Notes: a model not told the origin generated them from the sequence alone. A DNA stretch of 64,000 nucleotides from Sedimenticola_A sp040506425 (GCA_965224515.1 OZ245051.1:3100001-3164000); one strand, 5' to 3'. Positions 8,050-16,420 are shown, counted from the first letter of the stretch. Numbers and translations are program-made.

Positions 8050-8889
8050 CTACTGTTTTACCTCTTTGAGAAATTCATCCACGGCGTGCTGCATGGTGAT
8101 TTCACCATCCATTACGGCCTGTCGGTAGCGGCGATTCCAATGAGGCATCAAAAGGTCAGCCCGTCTCCACTCTTCAAAAATCACATGGGCCAGGGGGCCT
8201 GCCTGGTCCAGAAAGCCACTCTCTTCGCAATCCCTCGCCATACGTTCACGGTCATATGAAAGGCGAATGATCTCTCTGTGCCAGTTGCTATCCCGATATT
8301 CCAACTGGGCGTAACTGGAGCGGATATCCTTGTCGAACGGGGATCCAACTGATCCTATATTGAGAATTCGGGTTTCCCGGTAAACTCTTTCATGAACCTT
8401 GTGGGTATGGGCTGTGATGAACAGGGCTGTTTCATCCGGGACTTTACCTTCAAGCGCCTCGTCGGAGATGCTCTCTGACACACCGCTTCGATTGCCGACG
8501 AGTGTACCGTGACTTACATGGACCCATTGATCGCTTTTCGGTGCATGGAAGTCGAGGTGATCCGCCCAGTCATCGAATTGGTTGACCGCTTCACCCAGTT
8601 TACCCGCTGTCCAGTCGGCAAACTGGCGTAGAGCAGCCTCCCGTTGGTTTTCGGGAGCGACCCTGGCGCAGTGAAGGATATAGTCTTCATGATTTCCACG
8701 CAGGGCAATACAGTTTCGACTCTTCTGCAGGTTGTTGAAGAGTTCGAGGCTCTCGATATTCATGGGACCGCGATTAACGAGGTCGCCGTTCATGATTACC
8801 AGGTCGGGGTCCCAGTGGTCGATGTGTGAGGCCACCTCTTCAAATGCGGGCAGGTTGGCCTGTACATCAGAAAAAACAGCGACCTTCAT
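8050..8889 (-). CDS. Calcineurin-like metallophosphoesterase
   Basis: Predicted dinuclear-metal phosphoesterase of the YfcE/MJ0936-like type, 279 aa, no signal peptide, so cytosolic. Motifs in order: FSDVQAN (Asp8; the usual histidine of DxH is Gln10), MNGDLVNRGP (Asp36), LRGNHEDY (Asn66, His67), VHVSHGTL, and FITAHTHKVHER. The Gln in place of the first metal-binding His is unusual but the other ligands are intact. Substrate unknown; cyclic nucleotides or small phosphodiesters are possible. Transcribed leftward and convergent with the RAYT gene; a lipoprotein gene lies just upstream. Confidence 0.85.
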   Translation of the reverse strand: MKVAVFSDVQANLPAFEEVASHIDHWDPDLVIMNGDLVNRGPMNIESLELFNNLQKSRNCIALRGNHEDYILHCARVAPENQREAALRQFADWTAGKLGEAVNQFDDWADHLDFHAPKSDQWVHVSHGTLVGNRSGVSESISDEALEGKVPDETALFITAHTHKVHERVYRETRILNIGSVGSPFDKDIRSSYAQLEYRDSNWHREIIRLSYDRERMARDCEESGFLDQAGPLAHVIFEEWRRADLLMPHWNRRYRQAVMDGEITMQHAVDEFLKEVKQ

Positions 8890-8904
8890 TCAGTTTGTCC
8901 TGAG

Positions 8905-9336
8905 TCAGATCTGTTTGACGTTTGAGGGTTGTTCTGAGGCATTATTATCTTCTGTTGCCTGGTCATATAGTTCTTTGCCAGTCTCCTTGGCTGATTCGTA
9001 ATACTCTTTTGACTTCTCTTTCGTTTTATTCCAAATCTCTTTTGTGGTGTCCGCTACCGATGTGCCGACCTCGCTGCCTTTCTCTTTGCCGGCCTCGAAG
9101 ATCTCTTTGGATTTATCTACAGCTGCACCTGTGACATCCTTGGTGGTCTCCCAGGCGTTTTTACCCATGCTCTTTGCTGTGTCTGTAACACTGGGTTCAG
9201 CACTGTTTCCGTTGATCGGGGCGGCAGGCGCTTCACTTGTCTGTGGCGGGGTTGCAGCTTGCTCTGCCTGGGAGCTCTCTTCACAGCCAAAAAGCAGTAG
9301 CGGGGTTGCAACGATTATGATTTTCAGGTGTTTCAT
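8905..9336 (-). CDS. Small lipoprotein with LEA/YtxH-like amphipathic repeats
   Basis: From the ATG at 9336 (AAGGA six bases upstream) the product is 143 aa. It starts MKHLKIIIVATPLLLFGCEES, a lipoprotein signal with lipobox LFGC. A Pro/Ala/Ser-rich linker follows, then Lys/Glu/Ala/Thr-rich segments such as DTAKSMGKNAWETTKDVT and KEKSKEYYESAKETGKELY that would form a long amphipathic helix. An in-frame start six codons earlier (9354) has no better ribosome site. The repeat style resembles LEA-like stress proteins, but no function can be assigned. Another lipoprotein of the same style lies at 33738-34064. Confidence 0.75.
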   Translation of the reverse strand: MKHLKIIIVATPLLLFGCEESSQAEQAATPPQTSEAPAAPINGNSAEPSVTDTAKSMGKNAWETTKDVTGAAVDKSKEIFEAGKEKGSEVGTSVADTTKEIWNKTKEKSKEYYESAKETGKELYDQATEDNNASEQPSNVKQI

Positions 9337-9379
9337 AACTAATCCTTGATGCATTGCTCTATTTAAGGGGCTGATTATT

Positions 9380-9416
9380 CACTATTGTCGATTCAGAATC
9401 TGTGAATTCAATAGTG
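9380..9416. other. Inverted repeat between hflD and the lipoprotein gene
   Basis: CACTATTG (9380-9387) pairs with CAATAGTG (9409-9416), with GATTC-A-GAATC nested inside. It lies after the hflD stop and before the lipoprotein start on the minus strand. No T tract follows, so it may be an mRNA end-stabilising hairpin or an operator rather than a terminator. Confidence 0.4.
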
Positions 9417-9437
9417 TTATCTGGCTCTGATGGCCCA

Positions 9438-10073
9438 CTAATGAAGCTCTGCTGCCTTTATTTCGCGGATCAGGTCATCCGCGAGCCGGATCATGCTTTT
9501 TCGCGTGAACAACATTCCCATGCGACTCCCCCCACACTGCCGCCAGAGCATGGCAGACCTTATACCGGCCAGGAGAAGAGAGCGGATTTTGTTGACGTTT
9601 TCAGGGTTTTGAAGATGCATGGGGTCCCCCTGGATCATGATGCGTGGCTGCAGTGTACTCAGGGTGGCTGCATAGGTTTCTGCCAACTGAGCAAGAATGT
9701 TGCCATGCAACATGGGGAAGTGTTCCAGCCTCTCCGTGGCAAGCTCTATATCATCACCTATCCGCTTCAGCATACCCGGCTGTTTTGATAATTTACGTTC
9801 AAGGTGGAGCAGGGAGATTACGTAGCGCGTAATTTCTATGTTCCTGCCTTTGCCGCCTTCCAGCTGTTGATGCAGCACATTGAGTCCGAACGATACACCT
9901 TTGACGCCGTTATATATGGCATCGACGGAGTCGGCATCGATTTTGAACAGGCTGTTAATGCTGTTCTCCATGGCCGAGGATTCGGTAAGCCCTCTGTGGG
10001 CAATCTGTGCTGCCAGGCCGGCTGCCTGGAAGACACCGGCAAGTGCGATGCATCTATCGCGTTCTGTCTTCAT
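9438..10073 (-). CDS. hflD: High-frequency lysogenization protein HflD homolog
   Basis: HflD is a small helical, membrane-peripheral protein; in E. coli it binds lambda CII. Its cellular role is unclear, though it always accompanies mnmA. The 211-aa product has the family pattern: IALAGVFQAAGLAAQIAHRG near the start, YNGVKGVSFGLNVLHQQL, and RYVISLLHLERKLSKQPGML. It is downstream of mnmA on the same strand, as in E. coli. In E. coli purB comes next; here the next gene is the lipoprotein and purB is displaced to the left end. Confidence 0.93.
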   Translation of the reverse strand: MKTERDRCIALAGVFQAAGLAAQIAHRGLTESSAMENSINSLFKIDADSVDAIYNGVKGVSFGLNVLHQQLEGGKGRNIEITRYVISLLHLERKLSKQPGMLKRIGDDIELATERLEHFPMLHGNILAQLAETYAATLSTLQPRIMIQGDPMHLQNPENVNKIRSLLLAGIRSAMLWRQCGGSRMGMLFTRKSMIRLADDLIREIKAAELH

Positions 10074-10111
10074 TTATGGATATTCTCTTAATACCGTCAT
10101 GGGAACAGGCG

Positions 10112-11200
10112 CTAAAAGGCCGATTCGATTATTCCTCCACCCAGGCACTCATCACCCAGGTAGAAGACGATGGATTGTCCGGGAGTTACAGCGCGCTGCT
10201 TCTCGTTAAAAACCACATTGCAGCAGTTTTTTGCGTCGGTGTTGAGAGTGCATTGCTGTAATGGCTGGCGATGTCGGATGCGCGCTTTGCATTCTATTGG
10301 AAGGTTGGGGGCTTTTCCTGACACCCAGTGCAGCTGGGATGCAATCAGCCCCTCTTTCAGCAGGCGTGGGTGGTCATGGCCCTGTGCAACGATCAACCGG
10401 TTTTGTTCAAGATCCTTGTCCACCACGAACCAGGGTGTTTCGCCGGCATCGGCACGGCCGCCAATGCCCAGGCCCTTGCGCTGGCCAAGTGTGTAGTACA
10501 TCAAACCCTGGTGCTGGCCAATCTCTTCGCCATCGGGTGAAACCATCAGTCCCGGATTGGCAGGCAGGTAGCGGCTGAGAAACTCGGTGAATTTTCGTTC
10601 ACCTATAAAACAGATACCTGTGCTGTCTTTCTTCTTGTGATTGGGGAATGCGGCCTGCTCGGCGATTCTGCGCACTTCACTTTTATCCAGGTCGCCGAGG
10701 GGAAAACGTGCGCGGCTGAGCTGGGCTTGACCGAGCATGTAAAGAAAATAGGTTTGGTCCTTGTTCTCATCTTTCGCCCGCAGCATGTGTACGCTGTTGT
10801 TGTACTGTGCTGTTCGTGCATAGTGACCTGTGGCGATTGCTGCAGCTCCCAGGCTCATGGCGTGATCGAGAAAAGCCTTGAACTTGATCTCCCTGTTACA
10901 GAGCACGTCCGGGTTGGGAGTCCGCCCGGCCCGGTATTCCGCAAGGAAGTATTCGAAAACATTATCCCAATACTCGGATGAAAAATTGATGGTATGCAGA
11001 GGAATTCCCAGCTGGTCAGAGACGGCCTGGGCATCGGTAAGATCTTCGGTTGCTGAACAATAGGCATCGGTGTCATCCTCCTCCCAGTTCTTCATGAACA
11101 GGCCTTCGACCTCAAACCCCTGCTCCTTGAGCAACAGGGCTGCCACGGAGGAGTCGACGCCACCTGACATGCCGACTATGATTTTCTCACGCTTGCTCAT
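10112..11200 (-). CDS. mnmA: tRNA-specific 2-thiouridylase MnmA
   Basis: Makes 2-thiouridine at position 34 of the Lys, Glu and Gln tRNAs, using ATP to adenylate the uridine and a persulfide from the Tus relay. The 362-aa product shows the PP-loop GMSGGVDSSVAA (residues 10-21), the catalytic pair Cys101 (TPNPDVLCNREIKF) and Cys197 (STGICFIGERKF), and YFLYMLGQ. Length and order are canonical. The start overlaps the stop of the upstream unknown gene by four bases (ATGA), implying translational coupling in the nudJ-unknown-mnmA-hflD unit. Confidence 0.97.
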   Translation of the reverse strand: MSKREKIIVGMSGGVDSSVAALLLKEQGFEVEGLFMKNWEEDDTDAYCSATEDLTDAQAVSDQLGIPLHTINFSSEYWDNVFEYFLAEYRAGRTPNPDVLCNREIKFKAFLDHAMSLGAAAIATGHYARTAQYNNSVHMLRAKDENKDQTYFLYMLGQAQLSRARFPLGDLDKSEVRRIAEQAAFPNHKKKDSTGICFIGERKFTEFLSRYLPANPGLMVSPDGEEIGQHQGLMYYTLGQRKGLGIGGRADAGETPWFVVDKDLEQNRLIVAQGHDHPRLLKEGLIASQLHWVSGKAPNLPIECKARIRHRQPLQQCTLNTDAKNCCNVVFNEKQRAVTPGQSIVFYLGDECLGGGIIESAF

Positions 11201-11811
11201 TCGGGTCTCTTTTCAATCCAGTTCTCTATCTTCTGCACCAGGGGTGGTTTACCGTTTTTGTCGACCCACGAGTCCACGGCGAATTGTTGTCCGCTGCCAT
11301 GTTCCTGAATGACAGCGGTCCAATGTGTTCCCCATCCGAATAGACCTTCGTCCCGTTGCTGACGCTCCTCTACCAGGTGCCATTGTAGAAGATTGTCCTC
11401 TTCAATCAGTCGCAGATATGTCGTGGTGTTCAGGGATTCGGATATGCAGTCCAACTGGCCTGGATGTGAGCCATCGCCCTGGTTTTTTTCCAAGTCGCCA
11501 CTTGTCCCTGCCTGCTCACCCACAAGTTCTTCAAGCAGCGCGATGGCCTGTCTGATCTGCTCTCTCTCTGTTACTGCATTGCCAACCCCTCTGAATTGCT
11601 GGCGTACTTGCTTCCACTGATCCTTCCTTAAGGTGACAGGTTTGAGTATGTCGCAGTGGTAGTCAGTGCATGTTTCAAAAGAAGCTGGTGCACCCCATGC
11701 TGAAGGTGCCAAGGCTGCGGTATAGAGGAGAGCAGCTGCGGCCGGTTTTTTCAGTGAAACCAACGGCACGCCGGTACGGAGTTCTTGGGTTGACATGTTA
11801 GCCAAGATCAT
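11197..11811 (-). CDS. Unknown secreted protein wedged between nudJ and mnmA
   Basis: A 204-aa reading frame; a start five codons later (11796) would avoid its 14-base overlap with nudJ. A signal-peptide-like segment (AAAALLYTAALAPSAWGAPA) is followed by SFETCTDYHCDILKPVTL and ALLEELVGEQAG. Near the C-terminus are HWTAVIQEHGSGQQFAVDSWVDKNGKPP, an element seen in small periplasmic cysteine-containing proteins. I do not recognise the family. The 4-base overlap with mnmA and tight packing suggest it is a real operon member. E. coli has no gene at this place. Confidence 0.65.
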   Translation of the reverse strand: MILANMSTQELRTGVPLVSLKKPAAAALLYTAALAPSAWGAPASFETCTDYHCDILKPVTLRKDQWKQVRQQFRGVGNAVTEREQIRQAIALLEELVGEQAGTSGDLEKNQGDGSHPGQLDCISESLNTTTYLRLIEEDNLLQWHLVEERQQRDEGLFGWGTHWTAVIQEHGSGQQFAVDSWVDKNGKPPLVQKIENWIEKRPE

Positions 11812-12247
11812 TGAACAGGCTCAGTGGATAGGTGTTCCCTTTTAGGTAGTCGTCGATGCAGCGCAGCACCATGGGGCTGCGAAGCCGGTCCCCCTTGGCT
11901 GCCAACTCTTCACGGCTCAACCAGACTGCACGGATGATACCGTCATCAAGGGGCTGATCAGGTTGATGATCACTGCATTTGCCGTGGAAACAGAAGCGCA
12001 CATAGGTATCTCCGCTAGGTGGGACCTGCCAACGGTATATGCCGACAAGGCCCGCTGGTTCCATAAGCCAGGCGGTCTCCTCCCGTGTCTCGCGGACTAC
12101 GGCATCAATAAGGCTCTCGCCCTCATCGAGGTGACCTGCGGGTTGGTTGAAAACAACCAGTCCATTTCGCGTTGTCTCCTCGACCGTTAGAAAGCGGCCC
12201 TCTCTTTCGATAACTGCTGCGACAGTAGTGCGTGGAAACCAGGTCAT
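11798..12247 (-). CDS. nudJ: Nudix hydrolase NudJ (thiamin/nucleotide pyrophosphatase)
   Basis: NudJ hydrolyses nucleoside di/triphosphates and hydroxymethylpyrimidine pyrophosphate in E. coli. The 149-aa product matches its pattern: TTVAAVIEREGRFLTVEET, then FNQPAGHLDEGES and the Nudix box at residues 38-60 (REETREET core as VVRETREETAWL), and LRSPMVLRCIDDYLKG. The box glycine after EET is replaced by Ala. Position between rluE and mnmA is the same as in E. coli, which supports the orthology. Confidence 0.92.
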   Translation of the reverse strand: MTWFPRTTVAAVIEREGRFLTVEETTRNGLVVFNQPAGHLDEGESLIDAVVRETREETAWLMEPAGLVGIYRWQVPPSGDTYVRFCFHGKCSDHQPDQPLDDGIIRAVWLSREELAAKGDRLRSPMVLRCIDDYLKGNTYPLSLFNDLG

Positions 12248-12310
12248 GACAGGATTTTACCCTCTAATCGAGGCAATGTCAGACTTGGTGGATAGGCGGA
12301 TTAGAGTAAA

Positions 12311-12865
12311 TCATGCCTTTCCCGGTCTAACATCGATGACCCGAAATTCACCGGGCTGCAGCTCCCCCAGTCGCCAGCGTCCCACCTCTTTGCGTACCAG
12401 GCGCAGGGTGGGGTGGCCAATGGCCGCTGTCATGCGCCGGACCTGGCGGTTTCGCCCCTCGCGTATCTTGATTTCAATCCATTGGGTCGGGATTTTTGCC
12501 CGGAAACGCACAGGAGGATCTCTTGGCCATAGTTCTTGCTCAGTGATAAGGCGTGCCTTGGCGGGCAGGGTGGGACCATCCTTGAGCTCAAGCCCTGTGC
12601 GCAACCTCTCCAGGGCGGTTTCATCGGGAATGTTCTCTACCTGGACCAGGTATGTTTTCCAGGTTTTGAACCGTGGATTGGCGAGCTGGTGCTGTAATTT
12701 CCCATCGTCGGTCAGCAGCAGAAGCCCTTCACTGTCACGATCCAGGCGACCTGCAGGGTAAACCCCTTTCAAAGGTATAAAGTCAGCGAGGGTCTGGCGG
12801 CCGCTCTGATCAGTGAACTGGCTGAGAACATCGTAGGGTTTATTGAGCAGGACAATACGGGACAT
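12311..12865 (-). CDS. rluE: 23S rRNA pseudouridine 2457 synthase RluE
   Basis: Converts U2457 of 23S rRNA to pseudouridine. The 184-aa product is RluE-sized and lacks an S4 domain. Motifs: VLLNKPYDVLSQFTD, the catalytic loop YPAGRLDRDSEGLLLLT with Asp42, FKTWKTYLVQVE and the signature EGRNRQVRRMTAAIGHPTLRLVR. It leads the rluE-nudJ-mnmA-hflD series. Confidence 0.95.
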   Translation of the reverse strand: MSRIVLLNKPYDVLSQFTDQSGRQTLADFIPLKGVYPAGRLDRDSEGLLLLTDDGKLQHQLANPRFKTWKTYLVQVENIPDETALERLRTGLELKDGPTLPAKARLITEQELWPRDPPVRFRAKIPTQWIEIKIREGRNRQVRRMTAAIGHPTLRLVRKEVGRWRLGELQPGEFRVIDVRPGKA

Positions 12866-12933
12866 GGCTTGAACGCAATGATTGAATGCGCAGATTATCC
12901 TTCACTACCTTCGGATGTTCCAGCAGAACAGGG

Positions 12934-14253
12934 TTAATACTGGATCAGAACCTCTTCGATACCAATATCATATGCACCGGCAGGGAGACCCCGTGAAATA
13001 AAGATATCATTCTCCATCTTTGACAGATCGACCTGGTGTAATGGGGAAACACTCTTTTTTTCGGCATCAAGAAACAACATGATGGAGGGGCGTAGCCGTT
13101 GGTTCTTGCTGATGGAGACCACGGCGCCAACTTCCCCCGTACTCAGCTCAACCAAAGAGCCGATGGGGTAGATGCCGATGGTCTGGATAAAGGACTCTAT
13201 GAGGTCAGGAGGGAATTTTTTTCCGCGCAGTGCGTAGAGCTCTGTGATTGCGGCATGGGGTGACATGGCCCCTGTTTCCACGTAGGGGCGGTGGCTGGTC
13301 ATTGCGTCGAAGCTGTCTGCTATACCCGCGATTTTTCCATAGAGGGGTATGTCATCATTGTCGAGTTGCTGAGGGTAGCCACTGCCATCTGAGCGCTCAT
13401 GGTGGGTGGCGATCATCTGCAGCAGTTCCATATGATCACTGTTTCTTGTGGCGGTGGCGGCTTTTGCGAGGACCTTAACCCCGAGGTTTACATGCTCGTC
13501 CATCTGTTTCTTCTGTTCTGGACTGAGTTTCCCCCGGTTTTTCAAAAGCTCCACGGGAAGACTGCTTTTTCCCAGGTCCAGGAGCAGGCCGCCGAGAGCC
13601 AGTGTTTGAATATGTGTTTTCTCCATACCCAGGTGACGACCGAAGGTGGCACACCATACAGATGTGCTCAGAGCGCGGGTGTAGGTGTAGTCGTCCAGCT
13701 TTTTCATCTGGGCCATCCACATCATGGCCGACTGGTTATTGATAATGCTGTTAACCATGTCCGAGATACCGTCTTTTACAACGATAAGATCAAGGTCTTT
13801 CTGCTTTTCAAGATCGGTGACTACACGCTCAAGCTCCCTCTGGACTTTTTTGTAGACCCGGTCAGCAGACCTGATCTCCTTTTCGAGAGGCTTTTTGTCT
13901 TCGTAGGTCTGTCTGTTGAGTTTTTTTATCTCATGCGGGTCAACGCTGACACTGTAATCCTGGGTCTCAGAGCTCTCTTCAGTGTCGGTAAAAGATGCTG
14001 GCTTCTCGGGTGAGATATACATTGGTGAGGGTGCCGGACCCCGGTTGGTATCGATATAGACATACCTGGTGTGCTCTTTCAGGCGCTGAATATCCACCTC
14101 GGATTTAATCCGGATTCCCTGGAAAGCAAAGGGTGTCTCAAGCCATGACTGGTCAAGCCTAGAGACATACATGCCAACCCTCAGGCCGGCAATATTCGCC
14201 CTGACTTCATTAACCGTTACATCTGTGTCCATTTGGTCGTTCATTACATCCAC
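12934..14253 (-). CDS. HD-GYP domain protein with N-terminal DUF3391; altered HD residues
   Basis: HD-GYP proteins normally degrade cyclic di-GMP. The 439-aa product has DUF3391 at about 15-140 (LRVGMYVSRLDQSW, RYVYIDTNRG) and an HD-GYP domain at about 170-390. The GYP loop is intact (ATHHERSDGSGYP), as are HVNLGVKVL and DSFDAMTSHRPY. However, the HD motif reads LLLDLGK, with Leu for the metal-binding His, and the helix-1 His position appears to be Arg (YTRALSTSV). Catalysis may be weakened or lost, or this may be a subfamily trait. No membrane helix. Start is GTG at 14253; an ATG three codons later (14244) is possible. Confidence 0.88.
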   Translation of the reverse strand: MDVMNDQMDTDVTVNEVRANIAGLRVGMYVSRLDQSWLETPFAFQGIRIKSEVDIQRLKEHTRYVYIDTNRGPAPSPMYISPEKPASFTDTEESSETQDYSVSVDPHEIKKLNRQTYEDKKPLEKEIRSADRVYKKVQRELERVVTDLEKQKDLDLIVVKDGISDMVNSIINNQSAMMWMAQMKKLDDYTYTRALSTSVWCATFGRHLGMEKTHIQTLALGGLLLDLGKSSLPVELLKNRGKLSPEQKKQMDEHVNLGVKVLAKAATATRNSDHMELLQMIATHHERSDGSGYPQQLDNDDIPLYGKIAGIADSFDAMTSHRPYVETGAMSPHAAITELYALRGKKFPPDLIESFIQTIGIYPIGSLVELSTGEVGAVVSISKNQRLRPSIMLFLDAEKKSVSPLHQVDLSKMENDIFISRGLPAGAYDIGIEEVLIQY

Positions 14254-14413
14254 TATCCTGATTATGGATGGGATATTTACATTTATTTAATCTCCTAGAC
14301 AACCTTTAATGATAGGAGTGGGAATAAAAGTATTAGCAAGGTGTTTTTTACCGACTTCGCCTGAAATTCACTTGATTAAACAGGAGGATTATGCGGTTTA
14401 AATCGACGGTTGA

Positions 14414-15769
14414 TCAGTTATATGGCCTGACCTGGTTTCTGCCCCCATCTTTTGCTGCGTAGAGGGCCTCATCAGCGTGGCGAATCAGCTCTGTAGTATC
14501 CTCAACACTGTCATTTGGGAAGGAGGTGTAGCCCGCGCTGATTGTGACATTAACTTTTTGCTCAGCATCCATTATAACCGTCTCTTCTATAAGTCGGCGG
14601 ATACGTTCAGCACTGGCTGCAGCATCCTCAGTGGATGCGCCGGGAAGAAGAACCAGGAACTCTTCACCACCGTAACGGATCACAATATCCCCTTCACGCA
14701 GTGCCGAGCGCGTGGTTTCAGATACTTTGGATAACACCCTGTCACCAACAAGGTGTCCGTAGGTATCGTTGATCGACTTGAAGTGATCAAGATCGAACAT
14801 AAGTAGCCCCAGTGGGGCGCTGTCACGTATGGCACGTTTGAACTCCTCGCCCAATCGTCCCAGGCCAAACCGCCTGTTGTAACAGTTGGTGAGTGGGTCC
14901 AGAGCGGCAGTACGCTGAAGGCGGTCGTGGGTAAGGGCGTTATTGAGCGCAAGACCAAAACCCTGGCGAAACAGTTCGCACAGCTTGAGTGCTTCACTGG
15001 TTACTGGATGACTGGAAGCCACGATGACAAGGCCAAGAGTCTGCATCTTGAATGTTGTTGGTATCAGAATGATATCGTGAGGCCGGAAGTCTGTGAGTAC
15101 ACCCTCGACGACTATATTGCCCGGGATCTCCAGGTGTACGATTTCCTGGCCACGCAGGGCGTGTCTCACTTGTGGGCTGTTCAGGACTGCTTCCGGCTGT
15201 TTGATGCCCCTGTTTGCAGAAATAGAAAACTCGCCTTCATTATCGGTAAAGACGATACCTGCGATTGTTCCTGTATGTGAGAGAAGCAGGTTCAGGCCGT
15301 CTTTTGTCAGGTCTTCCAGTTCAAGTTTGCTTGAGAGGGTTTTGCTGAAATCACTGGCTGCAGACTCCATCTCCTGTGAACGGATAAGCTCGTAGACCAG
15401 TGCATTGAATGCATTTGCGCTCTCTCCAATCTCATCGTCGGAATCACAGGCGATGTGGCATTTATCCCCGTCACAGTTAGACCAGTCTGATTTCAAGGTG
15501 GCTGCTCGTATGGCCTCCTGGATATTTTTCATGCCATCGACCAGGGTGCGCAGGCGGGGACGGATAACCCAGTTTGCAAGCAAGTAGTTGAACAGGGCGA
15601 CAAGAATCCCTGCCATTATGGTGGCTGAGAAGAAGTAGCCTTGTAGAACCTCCGATTCAGGCAGGCCGAGTATGAGAAGAAAAAATGGGAAAATAATGCC
15701 GGTGATTATGCCGAACGCAATCATCCAGATGGAAAGATCGTAAAATATCTTTCTTGTTATACGTGGCAT
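14414..15769 (-). CDS. Membrane diguanylate cyclase: 2 TM, HAMP-like, GAF-like, GGDEF
   Basis: Predicted synthesis of c-di-GMP from two GTP at the inner membrane. The 451-aa product has membrane helices at about 11-33 and 46-66, a HAMP-like linker, a GAF-like sensor (about 145-280) and a GGDEF domain from about 285. Active-site loop is RYGGEEFLVLLPG; DPLTNCYNRRF and FDLDHFKSINDTYGH are present. REGD five residues before GGEEF is an RxxD inhibitory site, so product feedback is expected. The sensor ligand is unknown. Adjacent genes include an HD-GYP protein and a second diguanylate cyclase. Confidence 0.94.
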   Translation of the reverse strand: MPRITRKIFYDLSIWMIAFGIITGIIFPFFLLILGLPESEVLQGYFFSATIMAGILVALFNYLLANWVIRPRLRTLVDGMKNIQEAIRAATLKSDWSNCDGDKCHIACDSDDEIGESANAFNALVYELIRSQEMESAASDFSKTLSSKLELEDLTKDGLNLLLSHTGTIAGIVFTDNEGEFSISANRGIKQPEAVLNSPQVRHALRGQEIVHLEIPGNIVVEGVLTDFRPHDIILIPTTFKMQTLGLVIVASSHPVTSEALKLCELFRQGFGLALNNALTHDRLQRTAALDPLTNCYNRRFGLGRLGEEFKRAIRDSAPLGLLMFDLDHFKSINDTYGHLVGDRVLSKVSETTRSALREGDIVIRYGGEEFLVLLPGASTEDAAASAERIRRLIEETVIMDAEQKVNVTISAGYTSFPNDSVEDTTELIRHADEALYAAKDGGRNQVRPYN

Positions 15770-15839
15770 CCCATCAGCCCATTTTGCTCGTTAGTGGTCA
15801 ATAATCCAAACATCGGCAGCCGCTGGCAAAGCATTAGAT

Positions 15840-15858
15840 GTACTAATCTTAGTACAAT
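15840..15858 (+). promoter_or_regulatory. Palindrome overlapping a possible -10 box
   Basis: GTACTAA-TC-TTAGTAC (15840-15855) is a perfect inverted repeat with a 2-base centre. A TACAAT -10-like box (15853-15858) overlaps its right arm, 27 bp before the lipoprotein start. No clear -35 box is seen. This looks like an operator over a promoter in the divergent gap with the GGDEF gene. Confidence 0.4.
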
Positions 15859-15884
15859 TATCATCTCATCCGGAGAAGAACTGT

Positions 15885-16412
15885 ATGCATATGGGGAAAT
15901 CGATAATCACCTGTTTGGTTCTGGTTGCTGTTGCTCTTCTTGGGGCCTGTTCAGATCGTTCAGACCATACGGCAGTGTTAAAGCAGTATCCCCTGGATAG
16001 CCTTGACAGCATTGGATCGATAGATGGGGTCAGGTTTGACTCTGACATATCAAGCGATGGTCGAGGGGCCCTGCATATCAAGGCCTCAACCGGAACAACA
16101 GTAAAACTGTTTGAAACCGGGGACCTGGATGTTGAAAACACGCAGTTGATCTACCAGGCAAAAATCAGAACTGAGGGGGTAAACGGGACGGTATATCTGG
16201 AGATGTGGTGCAGTTTCCCGGGAAAGGGGGAGTTTTTCTCACGGGCCCTGCATGGGCCCCTGTCCGGAACAAATGACTGGGTTTCCCAGGCGACACCTTT
16301 TTTTCTCAAGCAGGGTGAAAATCCGGACAATGTTAAGCTGAACCTTGTTATCGACGGGACAGGGGATGTCTGGATTGATGATATCAAGCTGCTGACCGCT
16401 CCTTTGAAATAG
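15885..16412 (+). CDS. Unknown lipoprotein
   Basis: A 175-aa protein starting MHMGKSIITCLVLVAVALLGACSD, a lipoprotein signal with lipobox LGAC. The rest is beta-rich: GALHIKASTGTTVKLFE, VYLEMWCSFPGKGEFFS and VWIDDIKLL near the end. The closing IDDIKL pattern resembles jelly-roll carbohydrate-binding-type domains, but I cannot assign a family. GGAG lies 9 bases before the ATG. It is followed 8 bp later by a membrane protein gene on the same strand, a likely two-gene unit. Confidence 0.75.
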   Translation: MHMGKSIITCLVLVAVALLGACSDRSDHTAVLKQYPLDSLDSIGSIDGVRFDSDISSDGRGALHIKASTGTTVKLFETGDLDVENTQLIYQAKIRTEGVNGTVYLEMWCSFPGKGEFFSRALHGPLSGTNDWVSQATPFFLKQGENPDNVKLNLVIDGTGDVWIDDIKLLTAPLK

Positions 16413-16420
16413 AAATAACA

